This document shows, in pieces, positions 51,361 through 64,000 of a DNA stretch of 64,000 bases. Below the pieces are notes generated by a model. It was not told the DNA's origin. It saw only the letters and a list, made by a program, of their open reading frames with translations, and made no database searches. Each line of letters starts with the position of its first letter. The stretch's first letter is position 1. The stretch is from NCBI GenBank assembly GCA_024305405.1, contig JAKNDB010000098.1:1391501-1455500 (forward strand), read 5' to 3'. Both the position numbers and the translations under genes were made by a program. The stretch comes from Dirofilaria immitis (Eukaryota > Nematoda > Chromadorea > Rhabditida > Onchocercidae).

Positions 51361-54300
51361 ATGACATCGTTGGAGAAACAGCTGAACAAGCTACGAACGG
51401 CAGTTAGTGGACAACTTGGAGTGGAACGACCACATGTATCATTACTTTTTGATAAGAAAGATGCAGGCTCATTATATGTGGAAAATGCGTTACAAATCGG
51501 TCAGATATTTTTCATATTTCTTTTTTCGACAATCAATTTAAAATTGATTGTCGAAATTTGATTATTTCTGTTTTCTATATGAGGACCATTTTTTCATTGA
51601 GCACATAATGTTTTCAAATTACAGATCCATGTAAATAGCATCTCAATTTTTATAGTAAGCATAATCTAGTTTTTTTTTTTAAATTCCATTCATTTCTATT
51701 TTATCATTCACAATTCATCTGCATTTAATTATTTATTCTTATGTCAAAAATGTTCAATTATTCCCGTTTAGATTATCCACTAATAAAGATATCACTGGTA
51801 ACTTAGATAGTATGATATTAATTGACTAATATGAAGAAGCATATTATCAGTTTTTGTGGAACTTCGCAGTTATGTTACTTTTTAGCTTTATCCAGTTATT
51901 ATCATGGAATGGAGTAGTCTAATAATATGGCATTTCTTTGCAGTCATTGTCCTATATAATCAATTTTTTAAAATATTCTCCTAAAATTTAACTTTTTTGA
52001 CTGTAAATAATTACAGGGCGTGCTGGATTAGCGGGATTACGAAAAGTTGATCCAAAATTGCCATTGAAGAAGAAGACCTGTTTGATGATGCAGCAGTCAA
52101 TGTGCAACGTGCACTTTTGACAAAGGAAGAGAATGCTGTACTTGATAAGAAACTTGAACGTGTAATCATACAGCTTTCGGCTTACTTGCATCATCTCTCA
52201 GCTAAGCAAATATTGGAATGGTTGATATTTCAATTTCATGTAAGTTTTATATCCGGTTCCTGTTTTTTTGGTGCCTCACTTTCTAAGCTATATCCTATTT
52301 TCAAATTAAAAATTTTGGAAGAGCTTTTCTTTAAATTACTGACGTCATTAAAAGAGCAGTAAGTATGATAAAAAGACAATGAGCAGAAGTTGATGGATAC
52401 TGCATATCGTTGGAAAATTTTCAAATAATGAAAGTATCTGATTGATAAAAAATCATTTCACTTATGGGCTACAAATGAAGGTGCTTGCAAAATATTTTAT
52501 CCTCATAAGAACGAGGTGTTAGATTCAAATTGTCTCGAATAATATTAGGTAAAATTAAAAATAATTATTATTTGGGAAAGATTTGCAGTTTACTATAATT
52601 CAGTTGTGAATTTTTGGTTTGGTAATATTTTATAAAAAGTCATAAGGGCTTCCCATAAATTTAAACAAAAATTTTATTTGATAGCAATATTTAGGATGAT
52701 GATTCAACAAATATTGGCGATGAATCTTTACGACTGGCTCACATCTCATCTTTACACATTTTACTAGGAAAAATTTACTTTAAATTTTAGGTGCAAAGTT
52801 TCAATGCCGAAATATTATTTATTGCTTTTTTACCATATCATAATTCAAATATATTTGGACGATTACTATCCATACTCGATTTAAAAGGATTAGAATATGA
52901 TTGGATCAAAGAATATGCTAGTTTAGAAGCACCTATTCCAATGACAAAATTGGTTGTAATTTGTACTTCAAGAAATCATTCTTTGCTTACCCTTATACAC
53001 AATCATATCGAACGTGTTAGAGAGGCTAGTTTTAATTTTTTTTTCCTAATTATTTTAATTTGTACAACTCGGTTTACTGCGTAATTAGTTTAACCATGGC
53101 AGCCTTAAATAATTTCGAACATGAATAAAACGAATAAAAGACAAATTATTTAAAAAGATATATTGAAGAGATATGTTTCAATTTGGTGGTCTTAATAACA
53201 TGAAACAGAAGAGGTACAATTCCTTAATTGATTGTTATAATTAAATGATTCTCTATAATTTGTTTTGATAGTCATCTGTAGCTGGCTTTCACTTTGAGTT
53301 CTTCTTTTCTTCGAATCCTTTTTATGACAGATTGCGCGGACTAATTAATAAGAATTTTGAAAGTTGAATAAAATTTCTCAGAGTTCCATGTTTTCGAAGA
53401 CCATAAGTTTAAAGATGTTTAATAACTGATCTGTGATATTTGTACTTTTTTAGCTGTTTAGTGCAAAGTTTGTGGAAACTAAATTACCACACTTATTCAC
53501 GTTTTATGCTTCAATTTCTGTACATCTTTTGGCGAAATCCGATGTAACGGATGCTTTAGTTTCAAGAATGTTGCCTTTCCTGGCCAGAGGCTTGGTGTAA
53601 GTTCATGTTTTGATTTCTTTTTGTTGAGGAAGTTTTAATATGTTCCATGGTAAGAGAATTATTGTTTGAATAACAATTCAGCAATTGTAAGTTTTTCATT
53701 ATCACGTGACTCTGAGAAATTATTATTATATAATAGTTTGTTTTTTTTCGATCGCATTCATATTTCTGAAGAAATTGACGTTTTTAGATCAGATTTACTC
53801 TCTCTGCGATTGGCATGCCTTGTTGTAATAAGCCAGCTTTGCATAAATGTGAAGTTAGTGTCCAACAAGCTTGACTCAATAATTAAGATTATTTTACTGA
53901 AAATGGACAATTATACGATGAAAGAATCAATTGACACTTTGGTAGTTGTTTACCAGCGTCAAGAAATAACTAGTTTCCCACTAAAGTAAATTTCATTATC
54001 TTTTCACTGTTTCGATAATATTGCAATTGAGATAGCTTAAGTTTTTATTTAGCACGGCAGTCTGAAATAGCTATTAAAGATATTCCAGTTACTCATTAAT
54101 CTCTATTACCTATCAGAACCAATCAGTTTTTTTACGAATTCCAGTGGAATATTCTGATTTAAGTGATTTTGGATATATTTTCGATTGTTCCTAAATGTTT
54201 TGTAGCTCCTTTTTTTGTAAATATCTGTGAAATTTTTGATCCTTTTTTTGAAATAATTTTTCCATCTTCAGATTAAAGACCGCTTTAAAACTTGCTAGAA

Positions 54301-57300
54301 AAGATGAATATTTGCATATTTCGGAATATGTAAAATCTTTATTTTCCATTACGGACATGCGAAAATTTATTGCCGCATTTGCACAAACTTTTATTCCTTT
54401 GCTGTCAAAATGTGGTAAGTTCTCGACTAACACTTAGTTATTTTTTTGTTTGTTATTGGTCTTAAATAATTGTTCAAGCTTGCATTTGCATAAATATATA
54501 TTTCCCAGGATTACTGGAATAAAAGTCATGAAATTTTTTTTTGGTGTTTAGGAAATGATATAAGTTCTAAAAAATTTCATTGTTTATTATTTTCCATAGA
54601 TGAGGAAGAAAAGTTGATGAAATTATGCAATTTCTGCATCAATTGCTTGGATTTAACCTTACTGAATGATCGTATATCCGAAACAATCTTGAGTTTGGTG
54701 CTAGAAGTACTATCAGAAATGAATGATGCTGGAAAAATCCCAGATATTTTTTACAAACACATACGTGGTTTGGTATTTAGGTTTGTTTTTAGTAGATTTT
54801 AAAAAATATAACATTTGTTATAGATGACTACTGAAATATGATTTTCACCTTTTCTTTTCATCGCTTCATTTTTACTCTACAGATATTAATTTATTGAAAT
54901 TAAATGTAGATTTTGGAATATACACGTCAACAGATCATTGTCATTTGTCAAAAATGATGTACTTTGAGATTTTAGTTAATGAATCAGTGTCTGACTTTAG
55001 TTAATGAATGATTTGGTAATGCAATGAATTTAGATATTATGTCCATCTGCATAGTCCTGTAAAAAGCTTGATGCGGTTTCAGCCTGTCTTCCAAATATCT
55101 TAGATAATAGCAGTGCAATATAACAAATTAAGTAAGTAATATATAACAGATAAGTATACAGATAAGTAGCACTGCAATATAATAAAATATATCCTTTTCT
55201 AATAGTGTGATTTTAGATTTCCTAATGCTTTCGCAACGGTCAGCTCGGAGTGGAAAGTGCGCGATGAGAGTATTTATAATATATTACTGAAAGCTTGTAA
55301 ATTTGAGCAGTACGAGGTATTACTGTTTATTTCATTAACATTACAATTTCTAGTTTTCCTTATTTTTATCGCAATGTTTCATTATCTTCATTGCTGTGAA
55401 ATTATAACTATCCAATTAATTTATGTGAAGGAGGATTCACTTTTATATATTCATCACCTCGAAACTTGATGTGCAAGGTTGTAACTTTTATGTTATTTAG
55501 ATTGAAACCTTCGAGGTTACAGTGGAAAAAAAAAGCGGCGTCGACGTCATAGCAGCACTAAAAGTAGTGCAGGTGAGGAACAAAGTCAGTCTTCACCCAG
55601 TGTTTCCAAGCCTACATTGAAAAGGAAGCGACCGGAAGAAATTAAGGTAATAATCTGAATATTCATATTTATTTTGAATGATATGAAACAAACGATTATA
55701 ATTTATCATGAATTAGATATATTTAATGATTTTCTGAATGAGTTCTAAAACATTATTTTAATGTTAGTGATTTTCAGCAAGAACAACTGAATTCTGTTCG
55801 CGAACCACCCAAAATCGTATTCAAGGGTGATCCATTAGAAAAACTGATTGATATAATTAAAGCTGAAGATTGGCCGCTTGCAGAAGCTGGTCTTGAAGTA
55901 GGTCTTTTTCTCTTTTGTAGTTTATGCCATTTCCGAATAATAACATCATTCTAATCAGTATGATTGATCAAGGAGATGTTATTTAGTAAAATTTTTCGAC
56001 AAAATTGAAAGGTGAAGGAAAGATGCTTTTGTTTTCAATAAGTGAATCATGGAATCTATTTCTCCATTTCAGACTGTCATGTCTCTAATAAACCATTCTC
56101 TGTGTTGATTTTCATTTGAAACTTTAGCACTTCGTTCATCAATATTTGTGTATGACATACTTTAAATGCTAAGCTCATTATGTTTAAAAATATCTAATAC
56201 CTAATGTACGGTGGAAGTTATCAGTGACAAAATGATATAATGCACTTCGATGAAAGATGAAAAGCATGACCGTAAAAATAATAGACTTTTAGATTGTAAC
56301 GTTAAATTTTCATGGAAATACATGTTAATTTTTGGTACGAATCTTTTTGTATTTAATATTTTGCTACAATGCAGGTTTTATTTTAGAAATTGTGTACGCC
56401 TTCTTATTTAAAAAACCGAATAGCATCTGATTTTGAAATGTTTTCTCACAAATGGTTGCTATTGCCCTCGCAGAAGGAGCGCATCTAAAAACTGCAATAA
56501 AAAACACTTTGTCACAAGTAGGTTTAATTTTGTTGGCTTACTATTTACAATTCAAAATTAAAAAGTAAGCTATTCAGGTTTGCGAGAATTAGGAATGTTT
56601 TCTGGGATTTTCACTTAATTTGCGAAAATCCCATAGCGATTCTTTTTGTCATATAATTGTTTTTCTTTATTTTTTATAGAAGAAAAGTGATTTTCCGTTT
56701 TCACTAGTTCTTAATTTCTTTGCAGTTACCGGTGGATGTCAATTTTGCACTATCTTTATTAAAGCCTTATACGGAAACGAAGAGTGCCAGACGAATTCGT
56801 GATATATGCCATTGGTCCTGCTTTAAATATGAAGATATCGAGAAATTTAAAACTAGGCGTCTCTTTGTACTAGAATTATTGCTTATCAATCGTACTCTTC
56901 AAGCGTCAGCTAAACTATTTCATCAGCTCTACGAAATTTTAAAGGAGTGAGTCGGATTTTCGAAATGTAAATTCGGATTTTTGAAATATAAGCTTTTTTT
57001 TTTTGAAAATACTCAGAACACTTCATCCAGTTATAAATAACGATTATCGTTCTCTAGGGATCATTTTTTTTTATCATTTTTGTTGTCATTTATTTAACGC
57101 GCAATAATCTCATTTTATCTCGGCTTCATTTTGGAAAGTTGGGATAGCTTTTGGAATAAATACTAAATATATATTTATAAGTCAAAGAGGATTATGGATC
57201 AAAAATGGTGGAAATACTACCGATAGATTTTTCTGTTAAGAAGAAAAATTGTATTTGTAGGGCTATGCAGAAAGCTGATGAAGATAATCAGTACTTGGAG

Positions 57301-60300
57301 CAGTTGATTATCAATTTCATCGTATGCTTGATCAAAAACCCTCGTAAGGCGATTTCATTTTTTATTGTTTGTGAATATTCCGACATATAACAAGGATATG
57401 GGAAATAATTTGAAATAAATACTTTAACCTCAGTATGAATTTGTACTGTGACCATAAGAGTAGTGTGTCGGATAATTTGGCATTTCCGCATATTCTTCAA
57501 TTATTTTATTTGCATTCAATTTCGTGATATAATCATTTTTTTTAGCTTTATCTTGATAAGTTATTCTACTCAGTATTTTATATCATTTCGGCTATGTCTT
57601 GTAGTTTTAGGCGGTTATAAAGTTTTGGCTGACGATTTACAACTGGATACAATTGTTGATATTGTTCGCCATACTCAAAATCATCGGATTCTTCGAGATT
57701 GTTTGCAGTTGCTTACGTGTGCTGTAACTGTTTCACCAGTAGGCTTTAGAATTTTTAAGATTTATTGAAACTCTCAGAAATTGAAAATTTCAGATATTAA
57801 TATTAGAGAGTAAATTATCAAGAAATATCCGGTTAATTATATCCATTTTGCAGAAAAAAGTATTGGCACATTTGATGTCTGTTTACACGTTTATGGGTGA
57901 TGGAGTGCTAAAGAAAGATAACGATTTAACATTGAGTGTAATTGAGGAAACATTGAATGTATTGTTTTCGACTGTTATGAGTGAAAAGGTTGTACCAATG
58001 AATTCATTCAATTGAGATTCAAATATTTTTTCAGTACTTTTTATAAGTTTTTATGTTAGTTTCAAAATTTGCAGAAGTGAATGATTTTATATTTATCTAT
58101 CAAAGTATTTCGAAAACTTCAAGAATTTAATCTCTTCATTTCGGAATTGTTTTCAGGACCAATCATTTCACGAACAGCTGGTGACAACTTCTCGGTTATT
58201 TGCAGCATCAGTTACTGACATTCCAGCGCATCGGCGTGATAGAATTTTACGTGCCGTAGCTCGATCGGCTGGAGCACAATATATTTGGGCGGTGATCGCT
58301 ATTCTTTTGAACGGTATTGCTTAAACTGGACTAAAAAGCCAGAAGGTTCGTTACAGCATATGTCTTGTATCATAAGAGAGGATATTCCCTTATTTCTTGA
58401 ATTTTAGGTTTTTTCCTTTCCAAAATTTGTTCTTACGAAACATTTCGTGAATTATCATTTATAAGTGCTGAAAATTTATTGTTTGAAGAATAACAAATAT
58501 CTGAAGTAAAAAATAAGTGCCACATACACATCTTTTAAGTTTTGTGGTATTCAATTCAACTCTCTTAATATTGAATGTGCAATTTTTCCATCATTTAGCA
58601 GATTATAATGATTAGCCTTCAGGTCGAACGTCTGCTGAATTATATGAGGAAATGTCAACGATTATGGTTTCGGAATATGATGCTATAGAACAGCTTTCTT
58701 GCACAGCAAATATGATAAAATATATTATCAAATTGGGAGGTGATTTCTCAGTTTGCGAAAATCCAAATGCAGCCAATAGTCAGAAGGAGAAATTTTTGTC
58801 GAAAATATTTGATCGTACAAAACATTCGGTGCAAAAATTGCGACACTATCGTTTTGCTATGTTGGGATGGATTGCTAGACTTCTGGAAAGTGACGAATTT
58901 AAAGAAAAAGTAATGCATTTCTCATTGGATATTAATTTTTTGAACAAAAATATTTGAGCCATTTATATATAAACATTAAAAACTTTGGCAGTTATCGAAA
59001 TAAACTAATTGAATTCATCGGAATTCTTTATCCAATTAAAATATTTAAAAATTTCTGGTTTTTCATTTTCAGTTAGTAGCCGTTGATGATAATTCATATG
59101 ATAGGCTGCTTGAAACTGCTAAAATTCTTTTGTTTTGCTCTGTTGAGCTTGATGATTTCGTCACTACGGAAACATCAGATGCCGAGAAGCATAATGTGCA
59201 AGGAAATTCAGACCAACAAACTGCAAACAATTATAAATATTGGATTGCCGTTTCATCGCGTGCGGATATTGTCATTGAAAAGGTTCATCCAGACATTTTG
59301 AGTTTCAGTTGTGTGAATAAATGAAAATATTCGACTGTCAGTATCATGGAATTTTAAAGTTTTTAAAAGACGTTTAGATAAAACGATTCATTTGCTTTAG
59401 TGGTCAAAATCTTGTTTTAGTTCCAAAATTTGTTGCCAAGTAATGTTTGCGGACATATTGTGGTGGATGTTCTGGAACAAACTGCAACTATGCCAAAATT
59501 AAGAGATCGAGCACTGCAATTTTTGAATACCAAATTGCTGCAAGATGGTTCATATATATGTACAGTGAAAATAGATCACTTGAATAGCTTGATTACGAAA
59601 TTCAACTCTTGGCTACGAACGATTGGAAAGGAATTTGATGTAGGTTTATAGGATTTTATGGTTTGCAGCAAGCATTCTTGTTAATGGCTGATCACGGATA
59701 TCATCGCTTTCGATTCTCTGTTATAATTATGATAACTATGTAAAAAAAAGAAGTAAATTGTGAGTCGGTTTCGTAATTATGATACTGATTTTATTTTAGG
59801 TTGATCTGTGCCAGAAAGCAGCTCATACATTGAAACTAGTAGCACGTAATATGACATCATCAACAGGTTTCGTCTTATTGTCGGAGACGCTAGAATTAAC
59901 TGTGGAGTTGGTAAGTTCTACTTTGTACTAACGTTTATCAAAAATTTTGTTAATGAATTTATATTTTGGGATATTGGAAGATGGCCTCCATAGTTCGAGT
60001 GAAAAATGGCCCAAGTCGAAAATTTTATGTGCAATAGAATTAAATTGTGATGCCATTTTTTTAAAACCTTAATATATTTTGTTATCTTATTGTCATTTTT
60101 CTGCTCCCAATATATATTTTTAGCTGACTAATCGGAGTACGTATGATGAAGCAGTAACGGGTAGCTTACTTTTGTTAGCTGGTGAATTAATGCGCTTTCA
60201 ACGCGTAAAAATTCTATTCTATATTCAAATGCTCTGACGGATGTCTGTACTGAAATTCTCTTTGCGGTTCTTGAAACGCAAGCTATATTCGGAACTAGTA

Positions 60301-63300
60301 GTAGTCAGCAGGCTAATCCATCAAAAGATGGTGCTCTTTGTGGGCGAAGGCGGCGTAGGCAACACTCTATGAACGGTCGTTATGTCAGTAAGTTATAGTT
60401 CCGCTTTTGAAGATCAATTTAAAATCTGAATTTAGAAATTGAAGAGAAAATAAAAGGACTGAATTGATTGTAATCTTGATATTCCACTTTTTCTTTTATC
60501 ATATTTTTGATTTCACTGGAAAGATATTTCTCAAAATAATATTTGTAATTTAAAATCCAACACTCAAAATGCTATACCCTAATATTTTTAGCAAAGAGCG
60601 ATGCATTATTGATTTGTTCATTGGTATGTTTGCATCGGATTTTAGAAAATTTCGGTGAATTTATTTTCAAACATTTGCCATCCATTCTTATTATCATTTC
60701 ACGACTATGTTGCGTCTGTGATTACATACCCTCAGCGGTGAGTTTTGAATTGTTGATTTCTTGAAATTATGTACTTGTAGATTTATTTCGCATTGCAGCT
60801 TTTTTTCCTCATTTGTGGGCAGAGTAATATAACATTATCAGAATTCTATGCATTATTGCTGAGTCACAATGTTTTTAAAATTTGATGATTTGAATCTGAA
60901 GCAGTGCTAAACGATCTGTCATTGATCAGTCACTGGCTTAAAATTTTTATATAAAAATCACAAAAACTTCGTTGAACCACAATGCATATTAGAAATTTTT
61001 CCCTTTTTGATTGGAAATTAATTTAGAACTAGCAGGTTTATTTGGCCTAAGTGGCAGCTTCTAGATACTTCAGATCTTTAGCCAAATTCATATTTAGTTA
61101 TTTAGCAATTAGAAGAAAAAGGATATAGGAGCAAGATGTCTCCTTAGCGAATCTCTTTGATGAGTCAGTTTTTCTTTTTCAATCTTTGACAGTAATGTTT
61201 TCTTATAATAGGTACAAATATGCTGCTCTGCAAAATTTATATAATTTATTTACAAAGAAAATAAAAGTAAAGACGGCTAGAAAATAAAAATAGCACTGGA
61301 GAGATCAACGATCTTTCACTTGATAGCGTTATCTTTTTATCGTTCTCGCCGCATATATTACAAAAGTTATGAGAGAACGATTTTGCATATGAATTTATTT
61401 TTCAGGATTGTTCTGTTCAACAGGTGCAACCAGCGAATAAATTTTCAGCGGTCCAGCAACGGATTTCCTACATATGTCGCTCATTGTCAAAAATGGAGCT
61501 AAGGATTATTTTAGATGCTTTTGATGAAGCTTGCAAGACTTTGATAATCGAACCGGTAAGTTTTCATTTGTATTACATCCAACATTTCGTTAGTTTTGGA
61601 GATTCATGGAGTTCAGTGTTAATTTCTTTTCCTTCGCTTAGTTATATGCTTAAATTCAGCGGGTAATCAGACTGAGTTGAGGTCAAAAGAAAAAAATGAA
61701 TTATAACATATTGATTTGGATTTCCTCGGAATGAAAACTATTTGTTTGCTGCTATTAACATTTTGGCTTTGACATCAGACATTGGAAAATCCAGTGTTCT
61801 GAATAGATCATTGCAAGAATAGTTATAAAATTTGAAGTTGTGTTCACTTCACTTCATCTGCAACTCGTTACTATTCTTTTATATATCAATGCTTTAATTA
61901 TACATTTCTGTCATGTTTCTGCAAGTCTTTTCTATTTCTATCAAATCTTTTATCAAAGTTTGAAATTATCTACTAATATCTTCATAAAATCCTCGCAGAA
62001 ATATGGTATGCGGAAATTTGACAATGAAATTAGAATCTTGAAATTAGATAAAAAAGCCTAGAGAAAATGAAGATTCGACAAATTCTTTATAGAAGTGCAC
62101 TTCGACTTCATTTTTACTTATGATATTTATAGGCGGCGGCAGGCATACTTTTCAAAATGTTTTCGTTGATTAATGAAATCAAAAATAGGCAAACATTGCT
62201 AAAATTTGTCGAACGTATATGCGATGTTTACTTCCATGGTCTTGACGTGCGTTCAAGTAATGCGAAATTGGAGGTAAGTTACTGGATCTACGAACAATAA
62301 ATATTTTTAGCTTTCGAAATGCTATAAATATGAAATTGAGTTCATAGGAGCTTTTATTTTGCAGAAAAATGATATTATTGATAATGCTGAGCTTATGATT
62401 ATTGATAGTTTTTGGAAATTATTGATAATTTATCTGAAAATGAATTCCGGACGGTGACGAAATCTATTCACACGCGTTTACAAGATGCCTTATCACCTGA
62501 AGCCAAAATAGAAATGCGATATCGTTCGATTACAATATTTAGATTTTTAAATCGGTAAGTTATTTTCTCGAGATATTGCGAAAAAAGGAGTCGGGAAGCT
62601 TCGAATAATTTTTTCGTTCGTTAATTTTGATGAATTTCTTTTCATTTATTGGTCGTACCATATATAATTACATTATCTGAATTTTTTGTCTGCAAACTAT
62701 ATTTTGGTTAACACTATTATAAAAATTTTAAGCGAAATTTAGTGTCGTCAGTTATCTCGCACAACAATTAAGAATAATCATTTTGTTGATGAAACTTCTT
62801 CACATTTTTCATATATTTTGAATCGAATATTTTCCGTTAAATTTTAAATCATGTAGTTCATTTTTATTGCACATTATTTCAGTTTCTATGAATCATACAA
62901 AAATATATCATTACCTCATTTTGGTCGATTTTTCGGTTTCTTACCTGATATCTTTTCGCGGTGCAATTCTCACACAATTGGTATCATTTTTTTCCGCGTT
63001 TATGCATTACTATTATAAACTAAACTTAAGGATTTTAAATTCTGGAATCTCAATCAGTATGCTTATTTGCAGATTCTAAGTTACTGATATTCTATGATGG
63101 AGAAGATTTAGCTACTGCCGCCACTGTTTCAGTGGACTATTTGTTGACCGTTGTAATTGACTTTGTAGCAAATTGTGCTCGTCATCCTCCATTTTTACTT
63201 TGTCAGTTGTTATCATACTTTTGTTTGTTTAAATTTTCTCACTCAAATCATAAATGACTTTTCGCCTGTAGCATAAGGATATTTTTTTTTATAAAATTTT

Positions 63301-64000
63301 CTTTGAATAAGATTATAGCATATTTTTGCTTGCTTTCATTTTCGAAATCAAATTTCATCATAAGTTTTCAGGGAACGCGCAAAAATCGTATTGGATTTTT
63401 AGTGGATGAGTTAGAAAATAAAGACATACCGGGACATGAGCTCCGCTGTGTACCGCATCTTGCTCAATGCTTCTATAATATTATTGACTGTCAAAATGAA
63501 ATCCTTATGGATACAATTAATAAAATCATGTTGAAAACGCGTAGTCGAAGTTCAAAGGTACTAATTTTGCAGAAAAAAAGAAATGATTATTGCAGATATT
63601 CCGGAAGTATATTGCGTCTGATCTTCAAATACTGGAAGGTAGAATTAACTTCTACAAGATCAACTAAAGGAAGAATTAGTAAAACTCGATTTCCGCGTTT
63701 TTATTTTATTTTCAAAACTTTCTAATCCCAGTTCTTATTTATCAGATGCATGTCAGTGTGCAATAAAATCAGCTGCTTTATCAATATTGCTTTCAAATTT
63801 CAAAACTTGAAGTGTCGTTTTGATTGTAATGAATAAGATATGATCGTTATAGATTCGTTACCGCACGTTATTAGTTTTGGAATGGTTATTCGAGCATATG
63901 GGTGATGCAGTTGCTCCAACATTGCCGTCGGTGCTACCATTTTTAAGTGAACTTCTCGAAGGTATATTTCTTTAATTTTAAAATCCAAAAAGAATTGATG
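51361..64000 (+). CDS. heatr1: HEATR1/UTP10, U3 snoRNP-associated HEAT-repeat protein (3' end outside the window)
   Basis: Large nucleolar scaffold of the small-subunit processome (t-UTP), needed for rRNA transcription and 18S processing. At least 28 exons: 51361–51499, 52017–52239, 52791–53015, 53454–53596, 53788–53985, 54272–54414, 54600–54780, 55217–55316, 55501–55646, 55778–55897, 56387–56517, 56726–56946, 57261–57343, 57611–57738, 57854–57988, 58157–58313, 58623–58909, 59073–59282, 59421–59639, 59800–59910, 60124–60387, 60592–60737, 61406–61555, 62133–62273, 62365–62554, 63073–~63207, 63372–63557, 63853–63961. About 1,540 residues. The N-terminus MTSLEKQLNKLR and the C-terminal MLKTRSRSSKIRYRTLLVLEWL with PFLSELLE match the family; the middle has a basic KKRRRRHSS tract. 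Frame gaps: 52061–52065, 55526–55534, 56484–56486, 60224–60225, 62409–62413, and ~63078. Exon 26 boundaries are unsure. C. elegans counterpart: toe-1. Confidence 0.9.
60738..61405. other. HEATR1 intron 22, no further exon recognised
   Basis: A 668-bp intron, longer than most in this gene. I see no convincing exon, though a small one cannot be excluded. Confidence 0.4.
61609..61684 (-). pseudogene. 28S rRNA 5'-end fragment inserted in a HEATR1 intron
   Basis: Read on the minus strand, 61684 to 61609 begins GACCTCAACTCAGTC, continues TGATTACCCGCTGAATTTAAG, CATATAACTAAGCGAAGG, then AAAAGAAATTAACA. This is the very start of eukaryotic 28S rRNA, the conserved stretch where universal ITS2/28S primers anneal, with a few changes and one missing base. 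The AT-rich flank beyond 61684 may be a remnant of ITS2. Similarity fades before 61609, so only about 75 nt remain. It is not a functional rRNA gene. It lies between HEATR1 exons 23 and 24, antisense to that gene. Confidence 0.85.

Noticed and set aside
1..64000. tRNA genes, CRISPR arrays, bacterial operons
   Set aside because: I found no tRNA box pattern or spaced direct-repeat array. The only bacterial sequence is the intronic mosaic.

Overview
The window is nuclear DNA from a parasitic nematode, most likely a filarial worm (Onchocercidae). The DNA is very AT-rich. Genes are split into many small exons with GT–AG introns ending in TTTCAG or TTTTAG. Nematode SL1 spliced-leader sequence is present. 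One intron holds fragments of Wolbachia-type bacterial genes, as expected for a lineage that carries or once carried that symbiont. Genus and species cannot be told from sequence alone.

Layout. 588–9607 (minus) is a secreted cysteine-rich protein made of repeated fibronectin-I-like units of the nematode MIG-18 type; one of its introns holds a spliced-leader-RNA-like cassette. 9.6–25.5 kb is gene-poor, with microsatellites, degenerate minisatellites and a few hairpins. A second spliced-leader-like cassette lies at 25.5–25.9 kb. 26917–30081 (minus) is mitochondrial succinate dehydrogenase iron–sulfur subunit. 30.1–33.1 kb holds a large ATAC/CA microsatellite and a ~65-bp minisatellite. 33145–35902 (plus) is an unnamed Tudor-like protein with paired CxxC motifs. 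36465–39256 (minus) is an acyl-CoA-binding/enoyl-CoA isomerase (ECI2 type). 40652–47373 (minus) is a REC8-type meiotic kleisin, with a Wolbachia-derived mosaic (ppdK, dGTPase and topA pieces) in one intron. 47.4–51.4 kb is intergenic, with minisatellites and a hairpin carrying the miR-2 family seed. 51361 to the window end (plus) is HEATR1/UTP10, incomplete at the 3' end, with an antisense 28S rRNA 5'-end fragment in one intron.

The genes form no operon or shared pathway: metabolism (SDHB, ECI2), chromosome biology (REC8), ribosome biogenesis (HEATR1), extracellular matrix (MIG-18-like). The working models were built by joining exons in phase. In every gene one or more single-base gaps, nearly all deletions in short A/T runs, break otherwise conserved reading frames. 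Because this affects essential genes such as sdhb, I read it as residual assembly error rather than gene decay. Exon coordinates are given as read, with the suspected sites named.
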